DNA of 64,000 nt from Luidia sarsii (taxonomy: Eukaryota > Echinodermata > Asteroidea > Paxillosida > Luidiidae): positions 14,463,400-14,527,399 of the forward strand of contig OX465109.1 of the NCBI GenBank assembly GCA_949987565.1, read 5' to 3'. Positions 50,007-61,858 of the stretch are shown here, piece by piece. Each line of letters opens with the position of its first letter. The stretch's first letter is position 1. Position numbers and translations under genes: made by a program. The notes beneath the pieces are model-generated. The model did no database searches. It was not told the origin of the DNA and was given only the letters and a program-made list of their open reading frames with translations.

Positions 50007-52127
50007 CAGGGTTCGACATTAGCGGTTGCCCGCTTGCCCGGGGCAAGTAAAATTTCACGTCGGGCAAGTAAAATGTTCAGATGTTAAAATTTACTTGCCC
50101 GATCGGGCAAGTAAAATTTTGATAGTTACATAATTGAAATAATCAAAGTCCTTGCCCAAAACGAGCCAATTATATATTGTTCGCATTATTACGATTATTA
50201 TTTCGAAAAAGCGGAGCTTTTTGCGTCTGCTGACTAGTGGACGCGATATGCGAGCACAGATTGTATCCCGCACCGCTACAGTGTATAGCGGCCGTGCGCA
50301 CGATATACAGTACATGTACTGTACGTACAGTACATGTACTGTACATGTACAGTCACATACACAGTGTACATGTGCAATACATTTATATATACATGTACAT
50401 GTACATGTACTGTGTAACACATGTACTGCACACTGCTTTGGTCCAGTTCGCTGGTAAACATACGTTCATGCGTATAGGAATAGGATCGCCGGGTACCATT
50501 GAGGATAGAGAAAGCATGCCGCACGTGTGTTGTAAACAGCGACTTTCCAGTCTTCGCACCACGATCCTGTTCCAGATTTTGTATTCTGAGACTTGAACAA
50601 AGATTTGAATTGAATCTTGGTTTTTCTTTCACACACAGGGAAATACATTAACGATTGGATATGGTAGGGTACATTATTTTTTTGGTAATGCCCAAACACG
50701 CAGGGTGGACCAGTAAAAGTTGTAGAGTACTTTTTTTTTCGTGGTCCGATCTTCCTTCCTCAACGGTCTGTTTTGGTTGTTAGTAACGAGATAGGCTTTC
50801 CGCGCGGACCGAGTTGACATGAAACCCCCAGCCTTTACGATCGTACCGTGAAATCCATATTTTGAAAATTACTTAGACGAAATAATTATGGAAAATGTGC
50901 TACGGAAGTAACTCATCCTCCTCGCAAAAAAATTACAGGGTGGTCACTGGTGTACAACTGTACATGTACATGAACATGTACAGTACATGAGAATCTTTTT
51001 CAGTGTCGGCCTAAAGTTTATACGATGCTCCGCGGTTTGACCGTGTTGTTGTCAGTGACGTCGGCCGTGGCGCACGGCCAGAAAACTGCTGTTGCACGCC
51101 GAATCATGTCGGTTATTTTCCCTCCGTACGCCATACTTCTACGAAGTAATTTCTTTATCTTACACAATTTTTCAAACCTAAAATACCCTTATTTCTTCTA
51201 ATCAAATAACATACGGATCTTTACACCCCCAAATTTTATTTCCTTTTGTATAAATTAATTTAATGGCCTTATAATCACCAATATATCGTGGGAACTGATA
51301 ATCAACATTATATTTTTTGGGAGTGCTGCTCCTCATTTTCATTTTCGGTACGAAGAGGAAAATCTTCACAAGAAAACCGTGAATGAATGGTTACAACTTA
51401 AACTTATTAACAGTTATTTTGAATTTCCTGATTGATCACTCATGCACAGCAACTGTGGCTGTGCAATTCTATATTATTTTTAGTTTTACTTCTTGTAGGC
51501 CTACTTCATTTTTGGTTTTAGAATTTACTTCACCGTAGGGTTACCGTTTGTCACTTCCCCTTGCATAGTAGAATCACTTTGCTTGATCAAGGGCCTTAAT
51601 CACCAGTGCAGTGGAACCGACATTAGATTTTGTGGGGTGCTGTTCCACATTCAGGCGGAGGTAATTGGAGCGCTGGATACATAGCTCATAAATCTGTACC
51701 CACTATGTATTCTATTTGCACGGATTCAGAGTCTATGTCGATGTTTGGTTTTTCATTTTCGGTACGATCTCAGCAAGAAAAACGTGAATGAATGGTTACA
51801 CTTATTAACAGATACTGTTACTGTGAAGCGCAGTGGACTTTGAGCCAAAAGCCCCATACTTTTTCCAAGATCCTAGGGAGAACTCTGATAATGATTATGG
51901 GTTTTGAAAATTTAGAATTATAATAAATCACAGCTTTTAGCAAACTCATAATGTTATTGAAAGGCTTAAGTGATTTAGGATTAAATTGATAACTTCGATT
52001 TTTAATGTTTTCTTTTATTTTCATTTTCGGGCAAGTAGATTTTCCACTCGGGCAAGTAAAAATATGAAAAGTGATAAATTCACTTGCCCGAAGGGCAAGT
52101 AAAAAACATTGCTAGTGTGGAACCCTG
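50007..52127. mobile_element. hAT-like element, 2.1 kb, non-autonomous
   Basis: Left end CAGGGTTCGACATTAGCGGT, right end ...ATTGCTAGTGTGGAACCCTG: imperfect inverted repeats of about 18 bp beginning CAGGGTTC. GTATAAG occurs just outside each end (50000-50006, 52128-52134), a 7-bp duplication close to the 8 bp of hAT elements. Both ends carry clustered CGGGCAAGTAAAATTT repeats in both orientations. Inside are TACATG arrays (50305-50420) and a direct duplication with GTGAATGAATGGTTACA (51381-51397 and 51784-51800). No transposase. Confidence 0.75.
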
Positions 52128-52134
52128 GTATAAG

Positions 52135-53443
52135 AGTTACTACAGTGTATGACAACTGACTTTTTGACTCTTCTCTTCTCTCCTTACATATTATGCTTGC
52201 GTCAAGGAGAATGTATTTGAATGAAGGTTTGCCCTTCTCAATGTAATAAGCACCTAGTGCTCAGTGCTTTACCCGATTGCTTGTTGAAAATTCAGGCAGC
52301 TAGAATGGAATTTTTTCAGCAGGAAATTGGGCACGGCACTGAGCACTCCAGGAGCATGGACCATGAAAAAATAGTTCTCAAACCTGACTACATGTACATC
52401 TACTTGGTCTGACTTCAGAAATTGGTGGAACAGACCTCAGAGAACATTTCTAGGTAGTATGTGGCCTCATTTTGTGGTAGCACATTTGTGAAATTTGTTA
52501 TAATATTTTCAACAAAAGAATTATAAAGAAAAACAAAAGAAAAGTCAACAAATGGGTTTAAGCACTTGCTTGTTACTTATTTTCTAATCTTTTTTCTCTG
52601 TTAATGGAATATGAATCATATCATCAGATAATCATTCACCAAAATACATGTCAACGACTTGGAAGGTTTGAAAATGTGATCACGCTCATTTTGTTCAGTT
52701 GCAGGGTGGAAACGCGAGTCTTGTTTTTTGTTGCTCCTCAAATAATACCACAGTTAATACCTACAGTTTATAAGCACAAAACAATGTCTATCCTACAAAG
52801 TGTGAATCACATTCGCATTTTTGGTAACAAAGTAAACATTTCCAGGTCCTTGGTGGTCAAGAGAACGTTGCCAAGCCCGTTTTTTCAATTATATGAAAAT
52901 CTGTATCGCTTATCCGTTTGAGGCTGGTTTATTTGTAAGAAAGTCACATTTTCCTCACAAGTGACAAATTGAATGATTAAAAACAGGGTCAGGACAGTTC
53001 AGTGTTTGGTGGGTTTGTCCAAAGGAATAACCAGTTAAGCACAGGTTAATATGGCCAAAACTTGGATCTCCATGTTCACTATCCCTGTGAGCAGATGACA
53101 CATGACCATGATCATGAACAAATCGTCTTGAATAAAGTTCACTAAAACACTTCTAAAACATATCTAAACATCTTGATTATCCTGTTATCAGGCAGCAGTC
53201 CCTTCATATCTGCAACAAGTGTTTTAAGATTTTTACTTTGAAGACACTTGCATTTGTTGTGAATTTGTTTAAAAGAATGGATGATCTGCAGCTGAGCTGT
53301 CAGTGTGTGCTTCCCATGTGTTACCTGATCTGAAACCCTGACTTGTTGCATGGAAAATTGATAGCTCCTTCTCAAGTGAGGCACCAGACTCTAAGCCATC
53401 TGAAAACCCTTTTTTTAATATTTAGTAATCTTCTAGGGTGATA
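52135..53443. other. Intergenic sequence
   Basis: No gene recognised; open frames up to about 105 codons lack domains. Confidence 0.4.
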
Positions 53444-56400
53444 TGGGTCATTCCACCAGGTTGGGTCGCGCGTGAAAACTCTGTCCGTCATTATTTCAAG
53501 GTGAAAAAAAACAACGTTATACACTATTTCTTCAAAGTGAATTAACTTAAAACATGAAGCAACATCAAACTTATCATATTCCATCCACTTATTTCACACG
53601 CGGATGCGTCCGCGTATTTTTATGATGCAAAATGCTGTTGTGTCCACAGCACTTTTGGAGGTGAAAATTGTGACATTTTAAGCTGACATTTCTGACAAGG
53701 AACATCGGACTGAAAACATCGCAGAAAACTACCACCGGGTTGTTTATTTATTCGAGGGACTTCATTTTCCCCAAACAACGCGGACATTTCCAAGCCAAAG
53801 CCTTATTTTGTGATGTACAACGAAGTTAGACTGACCCATTCGACGTAACAGGGGGTGTCCACAAAAATATGTGCACGATACGTCGAAAAGGGAGGCTGTA
53901 GTTTTCAGCTTTAAATGCGAAACACGCTAGTATTACTTCTATTATATCTAGTTATTCATTGTTTGACAATATAACCATATAAAACAGGAAAATGCTCCAT
54001 GCCCACAAAATGTGCCTCGAAAATGAGCGACGGAACGACAGTGGTTGTCCAACGCAATGGTTGTAACGTCGGTGCATTCGGGACGACATTGCGAACGTTC
54101 CACCCCTATATTATAATGGAAAAGCCTACAGAAATATTTGGGGGGGTGCCTCACAGACCACGTGCGACACTGAAGTGGTTTTCCGTTCGTGATTTTTTTT
54201 CTGGGGCGATGTAAAGGTGCAAGTGTCCACACGTAACGTCGTTGAATAGGTGTGGCTCCCTGACTTCACAGTATTTGTCAGGATGTTTAGCTCTTGGAAC
54301 CAGACTATCAGCTAATAGACTGGTTCAACCAGCCTGCAATGCAAACGTTGACAAGGAAGATTCCTCAGAGTGATCGTGAAAAGGTAAGATATTAATCTAA
54401 TTACACTAATTTTAACCGAAGTACGCACACCTCATGATAAATGTATTTTCTAGAATTGTAGAAAAATTGAGAAGGATGTTTCATTTCTTTCTTGAGATAT
54501 CGGAAGTTCAAAATTGCCAAATCGCTCCGTGCTGCCGCGGCATATCGAGCTAAAATGGCGGAGAAAAAGTCCAACTCGTGTTTTTCGGCTTCCTAGCGCA
54601 CCCTGTAAACATCGTCAAAATTTGTCGATTTTACCCTTAAATTGAAGCTTGTATTCTCTTCTTTCTATTCATACCACTTTCAACATTAATGACGAAGGGA
54701 TAAATATTAGATTACGCGGAAACAACATTCGGAGACGAACGATGGAAGTAGCGTTTTCCCTTCGCGACGTTAACCAGGTTGGCAAGTCTAGGTTTGGTTT
54801 CCGCCTCGTAAAGCCATAGCGACACTACAGGACCAGTAGGGCCGAAACCAGCCTACGCGCTGCAATGTGACATGACACAACACGTCTTTGCACACTGCAC
54901 AGTGCACGTGCACAGCGGCCACATGGCTGCATATATGAGTACGCTGCGCTACTCAAGCCTGATCGGAACTTCCAAGTTCCAGGGAGTATAATACTTAATA
55001 GCGAGACAGTCACGCTACAAAAAAGTGCAATTTATTTTACTACCATTACAAAACATGAATTGTGATAATAATGGGTTTCTTTCTTTGTCGTTGGAATTGA
55101 GTGGGTTTTTTCTTTCGTTTTTCATAGAAAAAAAACCGCTCTCCTTAATTCAACAAAGTGAATTAAGGAGAGCAACTTTTTAGCTCTCCTCGTATTTATT
55201 AAAATGAAGGCCTGGATTCATTTTCTTGAATTCTGCAGTGGATTGCTTTAACATGTTTTCCAAACTCTGGCTTTCAATTTTAAAAAGATGTAAAACTGGT
55301 TGCTATTATTAGATATTCCACTTTCCTTTCAACAGGGTATCTTATGTATTTTTCTGTGTTTTTTTTTTATTGTATTAGGCCCTGAAGGAAATCGAGGATG
55401 ACGCCAAGATCCAAGAACCTCACTTAGGATAAGACTGCATCAAGGCAGCAAGTCCAAATGTGACAAAGCCTAAAAATCAAACTGTTCAGCAAAACCAAAC
55501 ATTAGCCGATTCCAGTGTTGTAGTCGAGACCTTGCAAAAGGTCGAAACCGAGATGAGACTGTAATGAAAGGATGACACAGTAAAAGTGAAGAAAATTAAT
55601 TAATTTGTACGAAACAGTACGATGTGAGTGATTTTACACAGTTTTATTGTTTAACATTTGTCATAAGTCAACTCCAAGGTTAGATCGAAGGGGAAAAAAA
55701 CAAAACAGTCTCATTCTTGTTTGGAATGTTAGGATATCTATCTATATACATAACAGACTTCCTAAGACCAAAACGGCAAAACAGGTGACTCATTTAAATT
55801 AATTCCCCTTGATGGAAAATTCTTCAACAAAGTCATTGATTGGTTTTCCCTTACGTCCCACATGCATACGTAAGATTGCATGTGCTCTCATTATTTTGTG
55901 ATTTTACGTGTGTATTGCATTCTACACAGTACCAGGACCCATGGTATTGGTTCGGGGAAGTTTGTGGAACCATACATGTAGAATGAGGCCCCGCATGATA
56001 TGAGTATTGGTTTTGCGTGATGTTTCCAACCTTCCACCCTCTGATGCATGGAGTTTACAGTGTCATTAACTACTCATCAGCCCTGGGCAAAATGCCCTAT
56101 GTGTAGTTCCCATAAAGGGTTTTTTGTTTTCAACAGACCGGGAGCTTAGAAAAAAAAGATAACAAATTAATTTCACATGTTCACATGTAAATAATGGCGG
56201 TCTCGAAGCAAGACAATATCCGAGACCGGAAGGGTCCAAGACCGAGACCACAGGGTAACGAGACCAAGACCAGGGAAAAATGGTCTCGAAACCTACAGCA
56301 CTGGCCGATGTAAAAGCCAAAAGCAAGCCAAAAGCCAAATCTAAAGCCAAAAATTCCCAACCATCAAAGGAAAAAAAACATGTTGTGCTGATGTAACATG

Positions 56401-56991
56401 ACACGGTGTCCACGTTACGTCTGCACAGGAGTTAATGAGTAAACCATATTTCAATATTGAGTAATTCCAGTTTTAATATTTTCCCAAACTATGATTTTCT
56501 GAAGTATATCTGTGCATTTAAAACCAAAGGAATGTTTGTTTCTTTGCTAACTTGAGTTCTATGTGACTTTGTGGAAATAAACATCATGCATGTGAAAATA
56601 TTGAGAAGAAATGAACTGACATGGTCTTAGTTTTGTCTTTCCTCGGTCGATGGTTGTATTCGTAGGTCAATCTAAAGTTTTGTTTTGATTTTTACTTCTT
56701 AAATACAATTATTTTATGATTAGTTGTTAATGAAATTCTATGCCTATGTATTATTTGCATTAAAATGATTTATTGGCTTTGGTGTCCACGTTACGTCTGC
56801 ACTGTTGGTGGAGCACTGCAGATTCTTGAAGAATTTATTTTTATTTTGTATATCAACACACCAAAAACATATGAGATTATGAAACTATGACATGTCACAC
56901 ACATAACAAGTGCAAAAGAATTGCTTTTCAACTAATTTGAATTTTTCACTTCCATGTCACACTTTGTGACCCAACCTGGTGGAATGACCCA
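53444..56991. mobile_element. 3.55-kb DNA element with 24-bp perfect inverted ends
   Basis: TGGGTCATTCCACCAGGTTG... at 53444-53467 is exactly inverted at 56968-56991. A TGTCCAC motif next to ACGTAACG or CGTTACGTC recurs within the element (53858, 54216-54234, 56407-56425, 56783-56800). The interior has no long ORF; a short exon-like stretch (ALKEIEDDAKIQEPHLG, 55379-55430, preceded by an AG) may be a transposase remnant. No clear target duplication. A GAGACC-rich segment lies at 56205-56300. Confidence 0.65.
55138..55173. repeat. Perfect 15-bp hairpin
   Basis: GCTCTCCTTAATTCA / TGAATTAAGGAGAGC with loop ACAAAG, preceded by A8 and followed by ACTTTTT. Inside the 53444-56991 element. Confidence 0.8.
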
Positions 56992-57001
56992 CATACAAAC
57001 A

Positions 57002-57570
57002 TGTTGCAAACTGCTTACTGACTAAAATTACCAAAATGTAAATCTTAAAATTTAGTGGGCCTGACAATTCGATCCTAGCAGGACCTTTCTCAAAGGCAGA
57101 GTGACAAGGACAAAACAGATACACGTACACGAAGGAAGGGGGGGGGGGAGAGTGAATAGGACACGGATGAGAAACAGGAGAAAGAGTGAAGCTGGTAGGG
57201 AGAGATCAAAGGGAAGGGCAAGGAGTAGGGTATGGATTAGTGAGAGGAGGGGGAAAGATCAAAGAGAAGGGCAAGGAGTAGGGTAGGGATTAGTGAGAAG
57301 AGGGGGAAAGATCAAAGAGAGAAGTGTGAAGGACTGAACACAAAAGAAAGATTATCAAAAAGCTGCATGGTGTTAGTCATTACCCTCCTGGATGTTGAGA
57401 CCATGTGGTTGAATAGTCCGAAGACGCTTCATCCACATTTTCTCACGGCTAAGATGGACAGCATCACTACGGTGACCAAGTGATTCTGTTTTTTCCTTGT
57501 CACTCTGCCTTTGAGAAAGGTCCTGCTAGGATCGAAACGTCAGGCCCACTAAATTTTAAGATTTAGTAAT
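57002..57570. mobile_element. PLE1 3'-end foldback, no RT
   Basis: 57002-57483 is the reverse complement of the PLE1 3' end, from the terminus to the last GIY-YIG codons. At 57484 the orientation switches and the last about 85 bp of PLE1 repeat in plus orientation, with the hammerhead-like motif GGTCCTGCTAGGATCGAAAC at 57521-57540. The two termini thus face outward, as in the inverted-tail copy at 19185. Confidence 0.8.
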
Positions 57571-58602
57571 CTTAATATTAATTTTTTTCTAAAACACAAA
57601 TATAAATTTGTATATAATTATAATTTCTTTTCAACAAAATATTTTATTAATGTTTTTAGATGAAATAAATACCCCAAAAGGTAATATACAAATCGCACTA
57701 GAACCACAAACGTTAAAATCCTAATAAGTAAACAATGCCCACTGAAAACAGGTTTTTGCTCTCTAAAAACTCTATTTTCTCAAAAGTGATACCACAAATT
57801 GAAGCCACATACATGAACTACACAGCAAAGCTGTTTAAGGTATAAACTTCTATTTTATGAAGTCAAACCTTAGATGTAGTGGTTGTTGAGTTAACAACTC
57901 CTTAAAGCCCCTACACAACATTGGTCGAGGTCAAAGAATAGCACCCATACGTTGTCTGATCCAACATATGCATGAAATAGCACACCTGTGGAAATTTCAG
58001 CTGAATCCGCCACAGAGTCTCGAGAAAATTGTGAAAACTGCTTAATTTGTTTCGCGAAAATGCACCATTCAACGCCGTACTGTTCCAAAAAATAGTTTAG
58101 ATCTCGGTGAGATGTAAACTATTTCTTTTACTCATTTCTCCCAAAATACAACATTTTAGGCAGAAATATTTCAGTGAGAGGTTTCTATTATAACCATCTT
58201 CAAACTGTATAAGTTTTATGTAAATCTGTGAACATTTCTGTTTTTCAATCTACCAATGTTGTGTAGGGGCTTTAATAAGAGGGCTTTCAGAACTTTGCTC
58301 CTTGTCTATATTACTTGAGTCGGGCAAACCCTCATTGAATACTTCTCTTCCAATTCCTGGTACTTTGGCTGAAAGTATCCCTCCAAAATGTGGCATTAAA
58401 GTTTGCCAGTGGAATTCATGCATCTTCTGGTCATTCACTCTGAAGATGACCAAACCATGGGGTTCATTTCAGAACCACACCTTTCCCAAAGTGTCTTGTG
58501 TACATGATTTTACATGATGTTACCACAAACCTTATCTTTGTCAACTGTTAATACTTGGTATTCTTTTACTTGTTACAGGGCTGTAGGACAACTGACTTCA
58601 AT
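57571..58602. other. Upstream region and probable intron of the aquaporin gene
   Basis: AT-rich. CCCCTACACAACATTGGT (57910-57925) and its inverse (58253-58270) make an inverted-repeat pair of about 360 bp, MITE-like. A splice acceptor (TTACTTGTTACAG, ending 58578) precedes the first coding exon. No promoter assigned. Confidence 0.45.
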
Positions 58603-59575
58603 ATGACATTGGTCTCCTCTTCCTTGATTGTTGGGGCTACCTTCCTTCTCACTCAGGCACTACGAGTAATTTCTCGACATGTCTTACCACGAAACGCCTA
58701 TCAGTATCTTGCAGAGAGTTTGTGTGTTTTTCAACTTACTAGCTGTGTTTTAGAGAATGGGATTGTGTTAGCGAACTATGGAACCTGGGTCTATGCAGTT
58801 CTTTTATTTTGCCTTGGCTTGGGATACAGTCTTACTTTTGATGCTTATGGCAATCCAGCAGCTATGTTTGAACAAATCCTTAAAAAGAAAATTAGTGTTT
58901 TGAATGGTGTTCTGAAAATGATATCAGAAGTTGCAGGAGGATTCCTAGCCTACCGATACATGTTTTACTTGTGGAATACCTTTGGTCCCAGTTCTTCTCA
59001 TATCAATCGTGTTGAGATCATGAGGACATCATGCGAATCTGCCCTAAAAGTAGATTTATTAACTGGACTTGTTGTAGAGGCTCTAGCGATGTTTGTATCA
59101 CGCAGTGTTGCAGGCATGGGATTAGGCGGACCAAAGTATTACAAGATGGTGAATGCATTCACATCAGCCATTGTGGTTATATCAGGTGAGATATTCCTCA
59201 GTCTTAAGCGTGGATCTTTGGTCAGTCAGATGTGTTGTTTTGATGTGCTCCAGCTCTGTTTTGCAATGACACTTGTGCAATCGCAGCCTTTTGTAAAAGT
59301 TAATAATTGCCATGAATGTTTTTATATTGCACTTATGCACATCTCAAGGTCTAGAATGGACTGGAATGATGTTCAACCCAGCCCTGGCTACTGCTCTAAC
59401 CTACAACTGCAGAGGACACCATTTATATGAGCACATTATTGTGTATTGGATTGGCCCCTTTATAGGCACTAGCTGTGGTATTTTAGTCTTCAACTTCATC
59501 TTAGATGAATATGAACATGGAAGCACGACTGTGGTCAAATGCAGAAATGGTATTGACAAGGAAAAAGACTCTTAG
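58603..59575 (+). CDS. Aquaporin-11-like water/glycerol channel, two coding exons
   Basis: Exon 58603-59185 and exon 59349-59575 are joined by a 163-bp GT-AG intron in phase 1, giving 269 codons (AQP11 proteins are about 270). The start at 58603 (MTLVSSSLIVGATFLLTQAL) is chosen because it lies 24 nt after an acceptor AG and opens with a hydrophobic helix. Motifs: a first NPA-type box (YGNPAAMFEQ, 58852-58860) and a canonical second NPA (MMFNPALATALTY, 59375-59383), six hydrophobic segments, and an acidic/basic cytosolic tail. AQP11/12 'superaquaporins' usually have a variant first box (NPC/NPT) and act in intracellular membranes; here the first box is NPA. AATAAA follows at 59609. Confidence 0.85.
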
Positions 59576-59608
59576 TTGCAATTAAGCATCCAGTAAATTT
59601 TCAAGAAA

Positions 59609-59614
59609 AATAAA
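59609..59614 (+). terminator. Polyadenylation signal of the aquaporin gene
   Basis: AATAAA 34 nt after the stop codon. Confidence 0.6.
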
Positions 59615-59629
59615 ATCAATCAATCATTT

Positions 59630-61050
59630 CAATCATACACATTACAAATCTGATTTTGTGATATGCATATTACTTTTCAGAGTAACAATACATTGTTTTA
59701 ATGCTGTGCATAAAATGGACAGCATGACCATCTTGCAAATAATGCAAGTCCTGGAGATTTATTGATTATAGCAGAAAATAGAAGCATTGATCCTGTTCTC
59801 AAATTAATGGTTTGATACAATGAAGTTATATTTTGCAATGATTGTCAAGGACTATTTTGTTGCGGTTATGTTTAGAAGTTTGTGAATGACAAAGACATGT
59901 TTTTGCCATATGTGGAAATGTACACGTACACACCCAGTGCCTTTTCTCTTGTGCTTTAAGTAACGGTTGATTGTCTGAAACACAATCATTGCTTAAATGA
60001 CCTTTCTATCATAGATTTTTTGCAACTTTATATTCCTAAAGCAGTAATCAGGTTCAAAGTCTGATAGGTGATAAAATAAGGAGGCAGCTGGATAAATAAA
60101 GAAAGATAAGGATAGTAGGCTAAACTCAAACATTATTTGAAAGATTTGGAGATTACAGAATGCTATACTGTAAAGAAAACCTACATGTATTTTCTTTGTG
60201 TTATTTTGTCATGAATTTGATATATTTATATTGAAAGTTTAATGCTTTGGATGTATGTTGAACATTTTATTTTAACATATTTGTTTCATTATATAAGGTC
60301 TTTAAAAATAACCTACTGCTGTGTGGCCAATTTCATAGATTAAATATACTTAAGCACACATTTGCTTAACATCGGGAAATTAGGCATCCACATTTGCATG
60401 AAAATCTATTTCTTTTTATTAACAAGTCATTGGTACATGTTAAGCATACTGTAATTCATATAGGGTTGTGACTGGTAACTTGATATTCATTACATACTGT
60501 CTATCAAGGTTTTGGAAGGAGTTTTTGGTGTTAAACCATCTCTATGATATTGTGTACTCATAACATGGATGATGGTAAGACTTTCCTTAATATAATCGAT
60601 CATGTACATGTTCATGCGCCTTTTTGTTCACATTTAAGACCAGTTCATCCACATATCTGACAGTGCCAATTATCTAAATTACATAAGATTAACACTTTCC
60701 CACATGTCTGTCTCTCCTGAACTGTAATGTTATCAACACCAGAAGAGGAAGGTGTCATCCCCATGACTAAATTTTTGTCTCCCCTCTTTACTTTATTCTG
60801 TTGTTTTCATCGTTTATTCAATAATCAATACAACTATGAAAAGTTAAAACATTTATTTTCCATTTCAATTAATAGTGTTTCATGTTACTTACACAGAAGT
60901 GACCTACTGCACTGAAAATAAATATCTGAAATGTTATAGTAAACAACTTATCAACATGTATGTTTGCATATGTAATGATTTGTTTAATAATATTGGTGCT
61001 TGTGATGTTTTGGGCTTAACGTTGAGTGCCTTATTAAACTTTGAATAAAT
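59630..61050. other. Intergenic, AT-rich
   Basis: No coding region, repeat or RNA gene recognised. Confidence 0.5.
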
Positions 61051-61056
61051 TTAGTA

Positions 61057-61233
61057 CAGTGGAACGTCGCTATGACAAATGCTGTGAAACCGAACATTCG
61101 GCTATAACGAACATGCCCTTTGGTTTCCGACATATACATCTGTGGATATGCAGCGGCAACTGCCATAACGAATGACCGCTATACCAAACAATTTTTATGG
61201 ATCCCGGATGTTCGTTATAGCAATGCTCCACTG
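61057..61233. mobile_element. 177-bp MITE, Tc1/pogo type
   Basis: The ends CAGTGGAACGTCGCTATGAC and ...GTTATAGCAATGCTCCACTG are inverted repeats. TA precedes the left end; the right flank is TTA. The inner sequence TTCGGCTATAACGAACAT / ATGTTCGTTATAG continues the pairing. Confidence 0.75.
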
Positions 61234-61257
61234 TTATACAAAAATTTAACTACTGGT

Positions 61258-61445
61258 GCTTACTGACTAAAATTACCTAAATGCAAATCTAAAATGTGAC
61301 ATTTCTCAAAGGCAAAATTCTGCCTTTTTAAGATTTAAAATAAGGAGGAACTTTAAGAAAGTCTCTAGGATCAAAACGTCATTCCCACTTAATTCCAGAA
61401 TTGTATGTTACCGGTAGTCATTTTAGTCAGCAGATTGAAACATTT
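61258..61445. mobile_element. Highly diverged PLE1 3'-end foldback
   Basis: CTTACTGACTAAAATTACCT (inverse of the PLE1 terminus) is followed by TTTCTCAAAGGC, then in plus orientation TCTCTAGGATCAAAACGTCA and TTTTAGTCAGCAGATTG. It has the same layout as 57002-57570 but is shorter and older. Confidence 0.55.
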
Positions 61446-61683
61446 TTGCTCAGTACTCTTTTTGGATTTAAATTAATTTAACAGATTTATTTTTATCTCT
61501 AATGAACACAATAAAAACAGTACCTGATTTCTCAAGTTACTTTTTATAACAGGAAATTACCTATGATATTTCTTATACTAAAATTGCCATTAATCAATTA
61601 CACTCTAGTTCAATACATGCTATTGTTGACTAACTGAAGAGAATAAAGTTTTACAAAATTTACTGTATAGTTTCCAGATGTTC

Positions 61684-61689
61684 TTTATT
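61684..61689 (-). terminator. Polyadenylation signal of the ALADIN-like gene
   Basis: AATAAA on the minus strand, 26 nt after the TGA. Confidence 0.6.
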
Positions 61690-61714
61690 CTATTTTAATC
61701 ATTGCTTATTAGAT

Positions 61715-61858
61715 TCACCACGATTGCAAATTTGAAAAGAGCTCACGAGTGCTTGGTAATGTTTCTTGTGCTTCACTGAATAGGCTTGCATTGTCTCCAA
61801 TGGTCTTGGCTGCCATGAATATCAAAGGAATGAAGGACACTTTTCCAGTATGCCAACC
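61715..61858 (-). CDS. ALADIN-like terminal exon
   Basis: Acceptor CTTGACAG, phase 0; GWHTGKVSFIPLIFMAAKTI to ...NLQSW stop. The last about 30 residues are less conserved than the WD block. Confidence 0.82.
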   Translation of the reverse strand, partial: GWHTGKVSFIPLIFMAAKTIGDNASLFSEAQETLPSTRELFSNLQSW

